A stretch of DNA of 64,000 bases, taken from Pseudomonadota bacterium (lineage in GTDB: Bacteria > Pseudomonadota > Alphaproteobacteria > Rhizobiales > Xanthobacteraceae). The stretch is from assembly GCA_963204905.1 (NCBI GenBank), contig CAUJJN010000382.1, forward strand, positions 25,798 to 89,797, written 5' to 3'. The notes under the pieces were generated by a model. That model was not told the DNA's origin, searched no databases, and saw only the letters and a program-made list of their open reading frames with translations. This document shows, in pieces, positions 1 to 8,255 of the stretch. A program made the translations under genes and the position numbers. The stretch's first letter is position 1. Each line of letters starts with the position of its first letter.

Positions 1-565
1 CGGCGCGCAGTTCGACATAGTCGCCCGGCTTCGACACGGGCATCTCGGCGACCCAAGAATGACTGCCGCAATCGTGGTGGTAGTTCATGAAGAAATCGAT
101 GGTGTCGGGAATATCTTCCGGAAGGATCCCGTAAGGCGCGACAACCCCGCTGATAATCTCATGACAGCCGTCGATTCCGCTCAAACCAAAACTCTCGTAG
201 AAGCGACGGTTGCACATCCGCTGGTTAACCTTGTGAACCCCTTTGGGTTCGGGTGTCTCTTTGATGATGGTCATCAGCGGCGTGTAGATGGTGGACATCA
301 GCACGTCGCCTTCAGTCAGAAAGTCCTTCGACATTGCAACCGTCGGCTCAGCCCGGCCGGCACGTCGCGCGCTATACTGCATCGCATAACGAGTCGTGGA
401 ATAAGACAGCGACAACCGATCGCGATGGTTATTGGCGTTGAAGATCGCCACGTCCACGACTTGTTGCCCTTCCAGATCGGTGATCCTGAACACCTCCCCC
501 TGCCGGACGATCAACGCCCGGCCGGTTTTCGGCGGCAGAACTTCGTTGAGTAACTCGGTGGTCAT
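1..565 (-). CDS. DUF1989 / urea carboxylase-associated family protein (3' part cut by window edge)
   Basis: This reading frame is not in the ORF track because it runs off the left edge; I translated it by hand. It starts MTTELLNEVLPPKTGRALIV and continues open for 188 codons. Internal motifs such as DLEGQQVVDVAIFN and the Cys/His-rich YHHDCGSHSWV segment fit the DUF1989 (urea carboxylase-associated, aminomethyltransferase-like) family. Family members often lie in urea or amide utilisation operons, but their reaction is unsettled. It begins 13 bp after the stop of the ABC binding protein gene, so it belongs to the same operon as the LigAB-like dioxygenase genes. No urea carboxylase gene is seen in the window. 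Confidence 0.8.
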   Translation of the reverse strand, partial: MTTELLNEVLPPKTGRALIVRQGEVFRITDLEGQQVVDVAIFNANNHRDRLSLSYSTTRYAMQYSARRAGRAEPTVAMSKDFLTEGDVLMSTIYTPLMTIIKETPEPKGVHKVNQRMCNRRFYESFGLSGIDGCHEIISGVVAPYGILPEDIPDTIDFFMNYHHDCGSHSWVAEMPVSKPGDYVELRA

Positions 566-578
566 GTCGACCGCCCGC

Positions 579-1847
579 CTACTTGGCTTGATGAGGGGTT
601 TTTCCCTCATACTTCGTGATCACATCACCGATAGGCAGCCAGCTTCCTTTGCTGTAGCGAACGACCTGCATGGATTCGATATAGAACGGATCACGCTCGC
701 CATCCACGCAGGCTTTGACACCAGGGACGAGGCCGAGCACCGTAACACCGCACAGGTTCCGCGCCGTCTCCATGATCGCCGCACGGGTCGGCATCTTGGT
801 CTTCTCGAGCACCGCGACCATGGTTTGCGCCTGACCGAAGCCAATCATCGTCATCGGGTCATCGAGATTCAGTCCCGATGAAGCAAACTTGGTGCCTATT
901 TCGCGATAGACCTTGATATCTTTGGTGTCGGCATAGTCCTTGGTTGTCGGATCCATCTGGGCAACCGCCGAGTAAACGCCCTCCGAAGCCTCTTCGCCAG
1001 CCGGCTCCATCACCGTTTTCTTGGAGGCGCTGATATTCGTGACGATGACCATCGGCCGCCACGAGGTATCCTGCACCTTGCGCAGCGTCTGAGCGGTGAA
1101 TTTCGGAACCGCGAACACCAGCAGCACATCGGCATTGGTCGCAGCGAGATTGGAGACTTGCGAATCGACCGTCGGCGACGTCACCTCATAGGATTGCGCG
1201 GCAGCGATGCTGATCCCGCTGCCCTCGGCGGCCTGCTTGAATGCGTTGAGCAGCTCCTTACCAAAATCGTCATTCTGGTAAATGATCGCCACCTTCGCAT
1301 CGGCCTTCTTCGTCTTCACGAATTCAGCGAAGATGCTGCCCTCGGTGGTATAGGCAGACTGCCAACCGATGGTCCACGGGAAAGCCTTCGAATCCGTGCT
1401 GAACGCGGAAAGGCCGCTTCCAACGAACAACTGCGGTATGCCGCGTTTGTTGACATAGTCGCGGATCGCAAGACCGGTGGCACTCCCCAGCGGACCGATG
1501 ATCAATGCGACCTGATCGCGCTCGGCAAGCCGGCGCGCCTGCTCGACGGTACGCGGTGGTGAATAGCCGTCATCGTAGTAGACATATGAGATCTTACGGC
1601 GCTTGCCGTCCCCCATCATCACGCCGCCGTCGCGGTCGTTGATGAACTTGAAGTAGGCATCCTGCATCGCGCAGATCGTGACGAAAGATGCGATGGGACC
1701 GGTACTGGGACAAATGCCACCGATCTTGATTTCCGTATCGGTGATCCCCGGCGAGGCCTTTTCTGCCGCCGTGGCACCTGATGACACGAGGAATATAGCG
1801 GAGGTGGCGACAAGAGCACGCTTTATCCAGCTAAAGGCGAAACGCAT
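579..1847 (-). CDS. ABC transporter substrate-binding protein, branched-chain amino acid type (HAAT family)
   Basis: Periplasmic type-1 binding protein, 422 aa from the chosen start. The ORF track starts six codons earlier, but an AAGGGAG ribosome site lies 8 nt before MRFAFSWIKRALVATSA, which opens a clear signal peptide ending near GATAA. The mature part begins PGITDTEIKIGGICPSTGPI, typical of LivJ-like receptors, many of which bind aromatic acids rather than leucine. No permease or ATPase lies next to it, so it must use transport parts encoded elsewhere. It sits between the LigA-like and DUF1989 genes, which suggests an aromatic or amide ligand (inference). Confidence 0.88.
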   Translation of the reverse strand: MRFAFSWIKRALVATSAIFLVSSGATAAEKASPGITDTEIKIGGICPSTGPIASFVTICAMQDAYFKFINDRDGGVMMGDGKRRKISYVYYDDGYSPPRTVEQARRLAERDQVALIIGPLGSATGLAIRDYVNKRGIPQLFVGSGLSAFSTDSKAFPWTIGWQSAYTTEGSIFAEFVKTKKADAKVAIIYQNDDFGKELLNAFKQAAEGSGISIAAAQSYEVTSPTVDSQVSNLAATNADVLLVFAVPKFTAQTLRKVQDTSWRPMVIVTNISASKKTVMEPAGEEASEGVYSAVAQMDPTTKDYADTKDIKVYREIGTKFASSGLNLDDPMTMIGFGQAQTMVAVLEKTKMPTRAAIMETARNLCGVTVLGLVPGVKACVDGERDPFYIESMQVVRYSKGSWLPIGDVITKYEGKTPHQAK

Positions 1848-1986
1848 CTGTAAGCTCCCTTCCATCGGCGGCGCGGCCGCCTCAACTGTTGTTCGAATAT
1901 TTCTGTCTCAAGCCGCACAGCGTCGTTCCGTGCGCACGTCCCGCGCCGGTTGACAATGAATTCTGGACTTCCAAAAATGGGGGCGA

Positions 1987-2295
1987 CTAGGCTACGGATC
2001 CCTTGCCTTGCAACGATTCGACAAGTTTGTTCACCGCGACCGCCGCTCCCTTGCCGGCCTCATTACCGAAGATCAACCGAGCAAACTGTCCGCCAAGATA
2101 GGGGTGAAGGCCGATATCGTAGAGCGCGAGAAAGTTACGCGTCTCGATGGCATGCCGTTCGTCCTTTCGCAGCGGATAACGATCAAGTACCGCAGCTTCG
2201 CTCGTCGCGAACTCCTCACGCAATTCATGCGACCATTTCAGATCTTGAATAAGGTCATGCGTGGCGAGTGACGCCCTGAACTTCTCCAGTCCCAT
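1987..2295 (-). CDS. LigA-like small subunit of class III extradiol dioxygenase
   Basis: A 102-aa protein resembling the alpha chain of protocatechuate 4,5-dioxygenase (LigA family). It is all-alpha by composition, with the family-like tract ALYDIGLHPYLGGQFARLIFG. LigA subunits have no metal site; they cap the active site of the LigB beta subunit. It starts 12 bp after the stop of the LigB-like gene, so the two are co-transcribed and most likely form one enzyme. The substrate cannot be told from sequence. About 140 bp separate it from the downstream ABC binding protein gene. Confidence 0.8.
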   Translation of the reverse strand: MGLEKFRASLATHDLIQDLKWSHELREEFATSEAAVLDRYPLRKDERHAIETRNFLALYDIGLHPYLGGQFARLIFGNEAGKGAAVAVNKLVESLQGKGSVA

Positions 2296-2307
2296 GATCG
2301 TCTCCCT

Positions 2308-3183
2308 TTAAGCCGCGCGGGATTTCGGCATGTTCGGGCTCATGTCCCATAGCACACCACCAACGCCGCACTTGAAGTCCTTGTGAACGGTGTAGCCGAA
2401 GCTCTTGCCCGGCTTTGAACCTATCGCACCCAGCACGACAACCCAGGAGAGAAGCTCGGCGGTGCCGCCAGAGCCGGCAGCTTCCATTTTCTCCAAAGTC
2501 AGTTCGTTGAGCAGCTTCTCATGATCGCCGGAGGCCACAAGTTCGAGAAACCAGCGGTCAAACTCTTCATCAATGAAATAGTACCGCGCTCCGCCCGGCT
2601 CATGACTGAGACCACCTGACCCGAGAAGGGCGACGCGCATGTCCGCCGGAAGATCGTCGCGTATGAATTCGCCGAGAGCTTTACCGACCTCATAGCAACG
2701 ACGTTGATCCGGTATCGGGGGGACGGTGCAGTTTTGCAGCACCGGCACCATCGGAATGCCTGAGCCCGCCACATTCGTGAGCAGAACGGGGACGGAGATA
2801 TTGTCGTCGAACTTCAGATTCTCGGTCTGCGCGAACATTCGAATGCCGCGATTGGTCATACCGTCGAACAGAGCGGCCGCGACTTCGGGCGAACCCTTCA
2901 CTGTGTAGTCTTCACAGCCGATCCACGGCTTGAACCATTCGTAAGGTCCGCGATGTTCCGCGGCCATTCCGATCAGAAAGTCCGGATACGTGCGGATACG
3001 GCTGTTGGCGAGATGGTCGTTTGCAAACACGATCAAGACGTCCGCCTTGGCCGAGGTCATGGCGTCCGCGAGACTGCGATAGGTGTGGATCACCACATCC
3101 TTCACATCGGGGGGCGCCGCTTCCAGCAATCCGATCAGGCCCGGCGCATGAGGCGCGCCGGCGGCGTAAACGATCTCGGCCAT
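2308..3183 (-). CDS. LigB-like catalytic subunit of class III extradiol ring-cleavage dioxygenase
   Basis: 291 aa from MAEIVYAAGAPHAPGL; the longer ORF-track start is rejected because AAGGAG lies 7 nt before this ATG. The early APHAPG carries a His of the type used in the LigB iron site, and FANDHL and LSHEPGGARYYFIDEEFDRWFL match further conserved parts of the fold. Such enzymes open catecholic rings next to the hydroxyl pair using Fe(II) and O2. It is the first gene of an operon with the LigA-like, ABC binding protein and DUF1989 genes, and it is divergent from a GntR-type regulator that probably controls it. Substrate unknown; protocatechuate- or gallate-like compounds are possible. Confidence 0.84.
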   Translation of the reverse strand: MAEIVYAAGAPHAPGLIGLLEAAPPDVKDVVIHTYRSLADAMTSAKADVLIVFANDHLANSRIRTYPDFLIGMAAEHRGPYEWFKPWIGCEDYTVKGSPEVAAALFDGMTNRGIRMFAQTENLKFDDNISVPVLLTNVAGSGIPMVPVLQNCTVPPIPDQRRCYEVGKALGEFIRDDLPADMRVALLGSGGLSHEPGGARYYFIDEEFDRWFLELVASGDHEKLLNELTLEKMEAAGSGGTAELLSWVVVLGAIGSKPGKSFGYTVHKDFKCGVGGVLWDMSPNMPKSRAA

Positions 3184-3264
3184 AGCGTTCTCCTTGTTCA
3201 TCCAAACCTGAACGATGTTTCCAATCATGTCAATATTTTCGATAATCTGTTTCTGCTTGGATTC

Positions 3265-3290
3265 TATGCAGCCGTGGCCCATACTGCATA
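3265..3290. promoter_or_regulatory. Inverted repeat between LigB-like and GntR genes, candidate operator
   Basis: TATGCAG and CTGCATA form perfect 7-bp arms 12 bp apart in the 134-bp divergent intergenic region, 28 bp before the GntR start codon. Position and symmetry suit a binding site for the adjacent GntR/FCD protein, though the spacing is wider than in classic FadR-type sites. Confidence 0.4.
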
Positions 3291-3317
3291 AAGATTCGCG
3301 ACAAATAGGCGCAGCGT

Positions 3318-4073
3318 ATGAGGAACACGCCCAAACAGCTCACGCGCAAGTGGGGGCCAAGTCTGCATCCATCCCGTGACGAAGCGTCGAAGACACTCGC
3401 CGGCCGCGTGGTGCAGCAGCTACGCCTGGATATCATCCGGCACAATCTCGAGCCTGGTGAGCGTCTGCAGTTCGAAAAACTGAGCAAACGCTACGAGGTC
3501 GGCACAAGCCCATTGCGCGAGGCGCTGTTCCAGGTCGCTGCGCAAGGCCTGGTTGTCGCCGAAGACCACAAGGGGTTCGTCGTCGCGCCGATTCAATTCG
3601 ATGAAATGCTGGACGTATCCAATCTCCGCGCCAACCTGGAAGCATACGCCATTCGCGGCTCCATTCAGGAAGGACGGGAGGACTGGGAGGTGGATCTTCT
3701 CTCCGCATTCCACCGCCTCAAGCTCGCCGGCATCGCCGTCTCTGCCGATCAGGACGACGAGGAACTGCGCACCGATTGGGAAGATCGTCATCGCGCATTC
3801 CACTATGCGCTGTGCAAGGGCTGCGGATCACCCTGGCTGCTCCACTTCTTCGATGAACTTTACGACCACATGGAGCGCTATCGTCGCTACTTCTGGAAGT
3901 ATGCGGAGCGCGCCGTCGCCACCGACAACGAACACGAGGCCATCATGAAGGCCGCTCTCGACCGTGATGAGGAGCGCGCGGTCAGCCTGCTGCAGGCGCA
4001 CTTCCAGAAGCAGGCGCGGCTCACCATGAATCTGCGCAAGAAGGTCGAACGCGCCACCGCCGCTGCAAGCTAG
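3318..4073 (+). CDS. GntR family transcriptional regulator, FadR/FCD type
   Basis: 251 aa. Residues ~25-90 are a winged helix: GRVVQQLRLDIIRHNLEPGERLQFEKLSKRYEVG followed by SPLREALFQVAAQGLV, the usual GntR signature. The rest is alpha-helical and ends in the FCD pattern (HRAFHYALCKGC, DNEHEAIMKAALDRDEERAVSLLQAHF), including His residues expected to hold a metal or ligand. FCD proteins sense small carboxylic acids. It is divergent from the LigB-LigA-SBP-DUF1989 operon and is its likely local repressor. The start keeps an N-terminal arm of about 25 residues before the DNA-binding domain; no strong ribosome site marks it. Confidence 0.88.
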   Translation: MRNTPKQLTRKWGPSLHPSRDEASKTLAGRVVQQLRLDIIRHNLEPGERLQFEKLSKRYEVGTSPLREALFQVAAQGLVVAEDHKGFVVAPIQFDEMLDVSNLRANLEAYAIRGSIQEGREDWEVDLLSAFHRLKLAGIAVSADQDDEELRTDWEDRHRAFHYALCKGCGSPWLLHFFDELYDHMERYRRYFWKYAERAVATDNEHEAIMKAALDRDEERAVSLLQAHFQKQARLTMNLRKKVERATAAAS

Positions 4074-4671
4074 ACCCGAGGCCGTTGATCGCGGAGGCAA
4101 CGGAGCGCGTGCGCGGTGTCCTCCGCGACGATGGGTAGTAACCTCGATGAGGGAAGGTTAGCCTTCAATCTGACGATGCGGCAGTGAACCATGCCTTCGA
4201 AAGATCGAACGGCATCTGTCATGTCCGCCGCAAAACCAGGCAGGCCAAACATCTGCACCTGAGATTTCTTGGCTCGGCCGCGCCGGAGTGAACCGTCGAC
4301 ACTCCAACGCTTTCCGCGTGCCCGGCGTTACGTCGTTCATCATCGACGAAACCACGCAATTGAACGGGCGATTTCAATACCTCGCGACACGATCCGCAAG
4401 CAGCGAGAGGAGATTGTCAGGCCCGCCATGTCAGGTCGCATTGACAATTCCTTCGAAATTCTCGGGGTACGCGAGGCGATACGGAAGTCCCGGGGGGACC
4501 GCCCTGGCACTCTATGCAAGCTTCTTGGGGCATTTCGAACGTGCCCTTGAGCAACTTTCCCTGCCTCCGCACCTCGAACAGGAAGGTCGAGGCGTTCATT
4601 GCTTGACAGGCCGTGAGGCTGCTTCTTATATGCGCCGCACTCGCCTCCAGAATTCGTTGGGCGGGTACCGT
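4074..4671. other. Intergenic stretch, no gene recognised
   Basis: About 600 bp between the GntR gene and tRNA-Met. Short ORFs exist on both strands (for example 62 aa minus at 4070-4258, 140 aa plus from 4288), but none has a convincing ribosome site or recognisable sequence, and the longest runs into the tRNA. Confidence 0.5.
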
Positions 4672-4748
4672 GGCGGGGTAGCTCAGCTGGTTAGAGCACG
4701 GGAATCATAATCCTGGGGTCGGGGGTTCGAGTCCCTCTCCCGCTACCA
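4672..4748 (+). tRNA. tRNA-Met (anticodon CAU), CCA encoded
   Basis: Full cloverleaf by eye: acceptor GGCGGGG with TCCCGCT, D arm GCTC/GAGC, anticodon stem CGGGA/TCCTG around loop ATCATAA (anticodon CAT), T arm GGGGG-TTCGAGT-CCCTC, and an encoded CCA. Position 1 forms a G-U-type pair in the acceptor, unlike the C-A mismatch of initiator tRNAs, so an elongator Met is more likely than fMet. A tilS-modified tRNA-Ile2 (CAU) cannot be excluded. Confidence 0.92.
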
Positions 4749-5603
4749 TCAGAAATTATCATTATATATCAATGCCTTATCGCCGCCGAAGGTTCCGGCC
4801 ACTGTGAGACCTCTCACGGTGATGTGCCCATGGGGAGCTATGGAGCGCGTCTCCTGTTTCCCCCCGTCATGAGGGTCGCTACTGCCTTCAGGCTCGCTGC
4901 CGTCACATCGTGGCCGGACTGCTCAATCAACCCCTGTTTCGGATCTTGTCAGGACGACCGACTATCGCCAGGCACGGCGAATGTCTGAGCTGCGTCTATG
5001 GAACGAATGACAGTATCGATTTTGCCGCGTCGTTCGCGAAAAGCACCCGACAACTGCAGACGCATCTCTCTGATCCAGAGCTTGTCTCGGATGACCATCT
5101 GTTCGCTCGGCGTAGCTACGAGAAAATGTTGAAAAACTTGAATCGCCGCGCGCGGGCGCGTGACGTAGATCGAAATGCCCGCGAGCCCAGCCACCGATAG
5201 CTGTTCAAGGCATTCGGTTAGGGTCGACTGCTGAATCCGAAGAATCTAAAGACCGACCAGGTCGAGATCACGCCACTGCCGCCCTATGATATGTTGCTGG
5301 AAGCAAAACGGGATCAGCAGCCACGTTGCTTGGGGTCGCTGGATATCAGCGACAGTCGCATCGTCGGACCGATCTCGATCCGATTGGCGTTCTACCGCTC
5401 GTCCCGCAGATACCCATCGACTGTTGTCAATCTCAACCGGAGGCTCTTGCTTCAACCGAATGACAGGTGCGGATCACAGTATTGCATCTCTGGTCCGTGA
5501 AGAGGTTTCGGAAAAGAAGATACTAGTGAGACAGCACAGCTAACCTTCAAAGGCCCTCGCCGGGCATGGTCACAAGTAATCGAATGACCGTATCAGAAAT
5601 ACT
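4749..5603. other. Gene-poor region downstream of tRNA-Met, possibly decayed coding sequence
   Basis: About 850 bp with only short overlapping ORFs (69-96 aa) and no good ribosome sites. On the minus strand one frame reads RIQQSTLTECLEQL near 5190-5240, faintly like the helix-turn-helix of LysR proteins, with an in-frame stop just before it and unrelated sequence after it. This could be a dead regulator gene or chance. tRNA 3' ends are common insertion points, but I found no repeat of the tRNA end in the window. Confidence 0.35.
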
Positions 5604-7385
5604 TTATCTATCGCAGCCAAAAACGGGGACTGCGTCAGGAACTTGTACTTCGCGCGAGAGGATGTACTCACCCACCGCTTTACCTATCTGATCAACGCGC
5701 AAATTGCTCGATCCACCGTTTCCAAATAGCCCGTGAACGATGAAGTGCACGGCACGCAGATTCGGAAACTCGTGCCTTGTAACTTTGAGATTTCCAGCAT
5801 CCGGGAACAGTTGCCGAAATCGTTCGGTCGAAAGCGACGCCTGCAACCAGGGCCACGCCTTTTGATGAGGCGTCCAGATTCCGACGTTACTGTTTCCCCC
5901 TTTATCGCCGCACCGGGCATAGGCTACCCGTCCAAGTGGCGCTGCTCGCCCCCTCTGAAGAGGAACGGGCTTGGGTTCATCATGAACCGGCTGCTGACTG
6001 ATCATGAATTCGTTCGGCGGATCGATGATCAGTTCATCCCCGTCATTGTGTATCACACGATGTCTAAGCGCCTTCTGGTCTAGCAATGCTGGCCAATATT
6101 CAATGCGAGGCCGGGGAGTGACGACCGGCAACGCCGCTGTATCGGTAAAGAATCCTGGGAAGCTCGACAGATACAAACTGTCGACCTTCAGCGCAAAATT
6201 CTGCGGGCTCAGAGCGTCCTCCGAACGCGCTGTCGCCATGATCCTTAGCGTCACGGTGGAATCCCACTGTGACTTCGGATCGGCTGCGGGTACCCCAAGA
6301 CGCGTCACCGAAAGTTCGTCGATGCCAGCGTCACGCGTCAACTCTTCGATCTGGGATCGCAAGAGGTCTGTCTTGGCCTCTACATCCAGCCCACTGGCGA
6401 ACACCAGCTTGACGATCTGGTATCCGATTTGCGCGAACACCGCGACCTTCGTCGTTGGTGGAGGCGGCGTTCCTTTGACGCCGGAAATCTGGATGCGATC
6501 AGGACCGGTCGCGGTCAGCCGAACGCTATCCACGTGCGCCGTCACGTCCGGATTAAGATACCGAGGACCTTGAATCTCATAAAGGAGCTGCGCTGTTACG
6601 GTATCGATTGTAACTGCACCGCCGTCTCCCGCGTGTTTCGTGATGATGGTCGTTCCATCTTCCGCGATTTCGGCGATAGGAAACCCCGGCTTCGTCATCG
6701 CAGGTATTTGCTGGAATCCAGCAAAATTCCCGCCAGTCGCATGTGCTCCACACTCAATGATGTGACCGGCAATCACCGCGCTCGCCAGTTGGTCCCATTG
6801 ATCGCGCTTCCACTGATGCCACCAGGCTGCCGGCCCCAGCGTAAGAGATGCATCCGTCACTCGTCCGCAAACGACAATGTCGGCACCACCGCTCAACGCA
6901 GCAGCAATCCCCCAACCGCCCAGATATGCATTCGCGACAATAGGGGTATGCCCCCAGGCTGACAACGGCAGCCCGGTATCGAGACTTTCGAACGGATGGC
7001 CGGCCGCCAACAGCGCCGGCAGGTCGCGAAGAATATTGTCACCGTCGACGACCGCGACTCGAAGATCCAACCCCTCACCTGCGATCAGTTCTTTCAGCCG
7101 CTCCGCCAAGCCGGCGGGATTAAAACCGCCGGCATTGGTCACCACTCTACATCCGCGATCCGCCACCGACTTCAGATGCGGCTTGATCTGATCGACAAAA
7201 TATTCGACGTAGCCTTTCTTTGGGTTTCGCAAATATCCCTTGGCAAGCGCCGCAAGCGTGATTTCCGCAAGATAGTCTCCCATCAGAACGTCAACCGGAT
7301 CCCCGGCCATAATCTCGTCGATCGCGGTGTAGCGATCGCCAAAGTATCCTGAAAAATTTGCGATCCTGATGGGAGATTTGCTCAT
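5604..7385 (-). CDS. AtuA family protein (DUF1446), acyclic terpene utilisation-like
   Basis: 593 aa. The N-terminal ~450 residues match the AtuA/DUF1446 core: IANFSGYFGDRYTAIDEI, DVLMGDYLAEITLAALAKG, TNAGGFNPAGLAERL and CGRVTDASLTLGPAAWWHQW. The C-terminal ~110 residues (ARCGDKGGNSNVGIW, LRAVHFIVHGLFGNGG) form the small AtuA-like domain that is a separate protein in some species. AtuA is needed for citronellol/geraniol catabolism in Pseudomonas, but its reaction is not established. Here it is the last gene after the AliA-like ligase, ABC binding protein and BadI-like hydrolase, 30 bp behind the latter, so it probably acts on a CoA-thioester route for an alicyclic or terpenoid acid. Confidence 0.88.
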   Translation of the reverse strand: MSKSPIRIANFSGYFGDRYTAIDEIMAGDPVDVLMGDYLAEITLAALAKGYLRNPKKGYVEYFVDQIKPHLKSVADRGCRVVTNAGGFNPAGLAERLKELIAGEGLDLRVAVVDGDNILRDLPALLAAGHPFESLDTGLPLSAWGHTPIVANAYLGGWGIAAALSGGADIVVCGRVTDASLTLGPAAWWHQWKRDQWDQLASAVIAGHIIECGAHATGGNFAGFQQIPAMTKPGFPIAEIAEDGTTIITKHAGDGGAVTIDTVTAQLLYEIQGPRYLNPDVTAHVDSVRLTATGPDRIQISGVKGTPPPPTTKVAVFAQIGYQIVKLVFASGLDVEAKTDLLRSQIEELTRDAGIDELSVTRLGVPAADPKSQWDSTVTLRIMATARSEDALSPQNFALKVDSLYLSSFPGFFTDTAALPVVTPRPRIEYWPALLDQKALRHRVIHNDGDELIIDPPNEFMISQQPVHDEPKPVPLQRGRAAPLGRVAYARCGDKGGNSNVGIWTPHQKAWPWLQASLSTERFRQLFPDAGNLKVTRHEFPNLRAVHFIVHGLFGNGGSSNLRVDQIGKAVGEYILSREVQVPDAVPVFGCDR

Positions 7386-7415
7386 CTCAGACTTTCTCTT
7401 GCGAGCGCAAGACAG

Positions 7416-8201
7416 CTATTTTCCAAATTTCGAAGCGTCAGGCTTGCGCCTTTCCGCAAACGACTCGGCGAGTTCCTTGCTCTCCGTAGAATCAAGATAG
7501 CTCTTCAGCAACAGATCGTGGGAAACGCGCGCCAGTCCTGCAACTCCGCCGTGGCGTGCACCGAATGCAGACTTGATTGCCGCCAGCGCGAACGGACCAC
7601 GATCCGCGACTTCCAACGCGTACTTTCTGGTTTCTTCCTTCAATTTATCGTCGGGCACGATCTTGTTGATCAACCCGATGTCAAGCGCTTCTTTCGCCGT
7701 CAGCTTCGGATTGCGGAACCACATGTCTTTCGCGCGCTTCTTCCCGATCAAGTCCTCAAGATACCACGTTCCATAACCGGCATCGAACGACCCCATCATG
7801 GGGCCGACTTGGCGGAAAGTCGCGCTTTCCTTGGCAATGGTGAGGTCGCACATCACATGCAAGACGTGACCGCCACCAACGGCGAAGCCGTTGACGCTGG
7901 CGATCACCGGCTTCTGCAGACCGTCGATTGCCGCATACATGTCCATGGCGGGAATGACACCTGCGTAGAGATTGGTATCAGGAAGCCCCGTCTTACGCCC
8001 ACCGATGCAGAAGAACTTGTCGCCCGCACCGGTCAGAACGATGACACGGGTGCGCGTTTCCCTTCGGATCGCGTTGATGCAATCACGGATCTCGTGACAC
8101 ATGGTAGGTGTAAACATGTTGCCGTCGTCGGGACGATTCATGGTGATCGTACCGATCGGACCATCTTCGGCATACTCGATTTCAGAATAGTTCACTTTCA
8201 T
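7416..8201 (-). CDS. badI: BadI/MenB-like crotonase, probable 2-ketocyclohexanecarboxyl-CoA hydrolase
   Basis: 261-aa crotonase fold. It carries the MenB/BadI signature block VGPMMGSFDAGYGTWYLEDLIGKKRAKDMWF, close to what I recall of Rhodopseudomonas BadI (VGPKMGSVDPGYGTAFL), plus the oxyanion-hole segment VNGFAVGGGHVLHVMCDL. BadI opens the ring of 2-ketocyclohexanecarboxyl-CoA to pimelyl-CoA. AliA-, AliB-, BadK- and BadH-like genes in the same locus support that role over menaquinone synthesis. The annotated ATG is only 1 nt after a GAGGA motif; the GTG two codons later (8195) has better spacing and may be the real start. It shares an operon with the ABC binding protein and AtuA genes. Confidence 0.78.
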   Translation of the reverse strand: MKVNYSEIEYAEDGPIGTITMNRPDDGNMFTPTMCHEIRDCINAIRRETRTRVIVLTGAGDKFFCIGGRKTGLPDTNLYAGVIPAMDMYAAIDGLQKPVIASVNGFAVGGGHVLHVMCDLTIAKESATFRQVGPMMGSFDAGYGTWYLEDLIGKKRAKDMWFRNPKLTAKEALDIGLINKIVPDDKLKEETRKYALEVADRGPFALAAIKSAFGARHGGVAGLARVSHDLLLKSYLDSTESKELAESFAERRKPDASKFGK

Positions 8202-8255
8202 TCCTCACAGGGTTGGAGGCCTATCTTCGGTGCCGGGTTGCGTTTCCGGCAGAAG

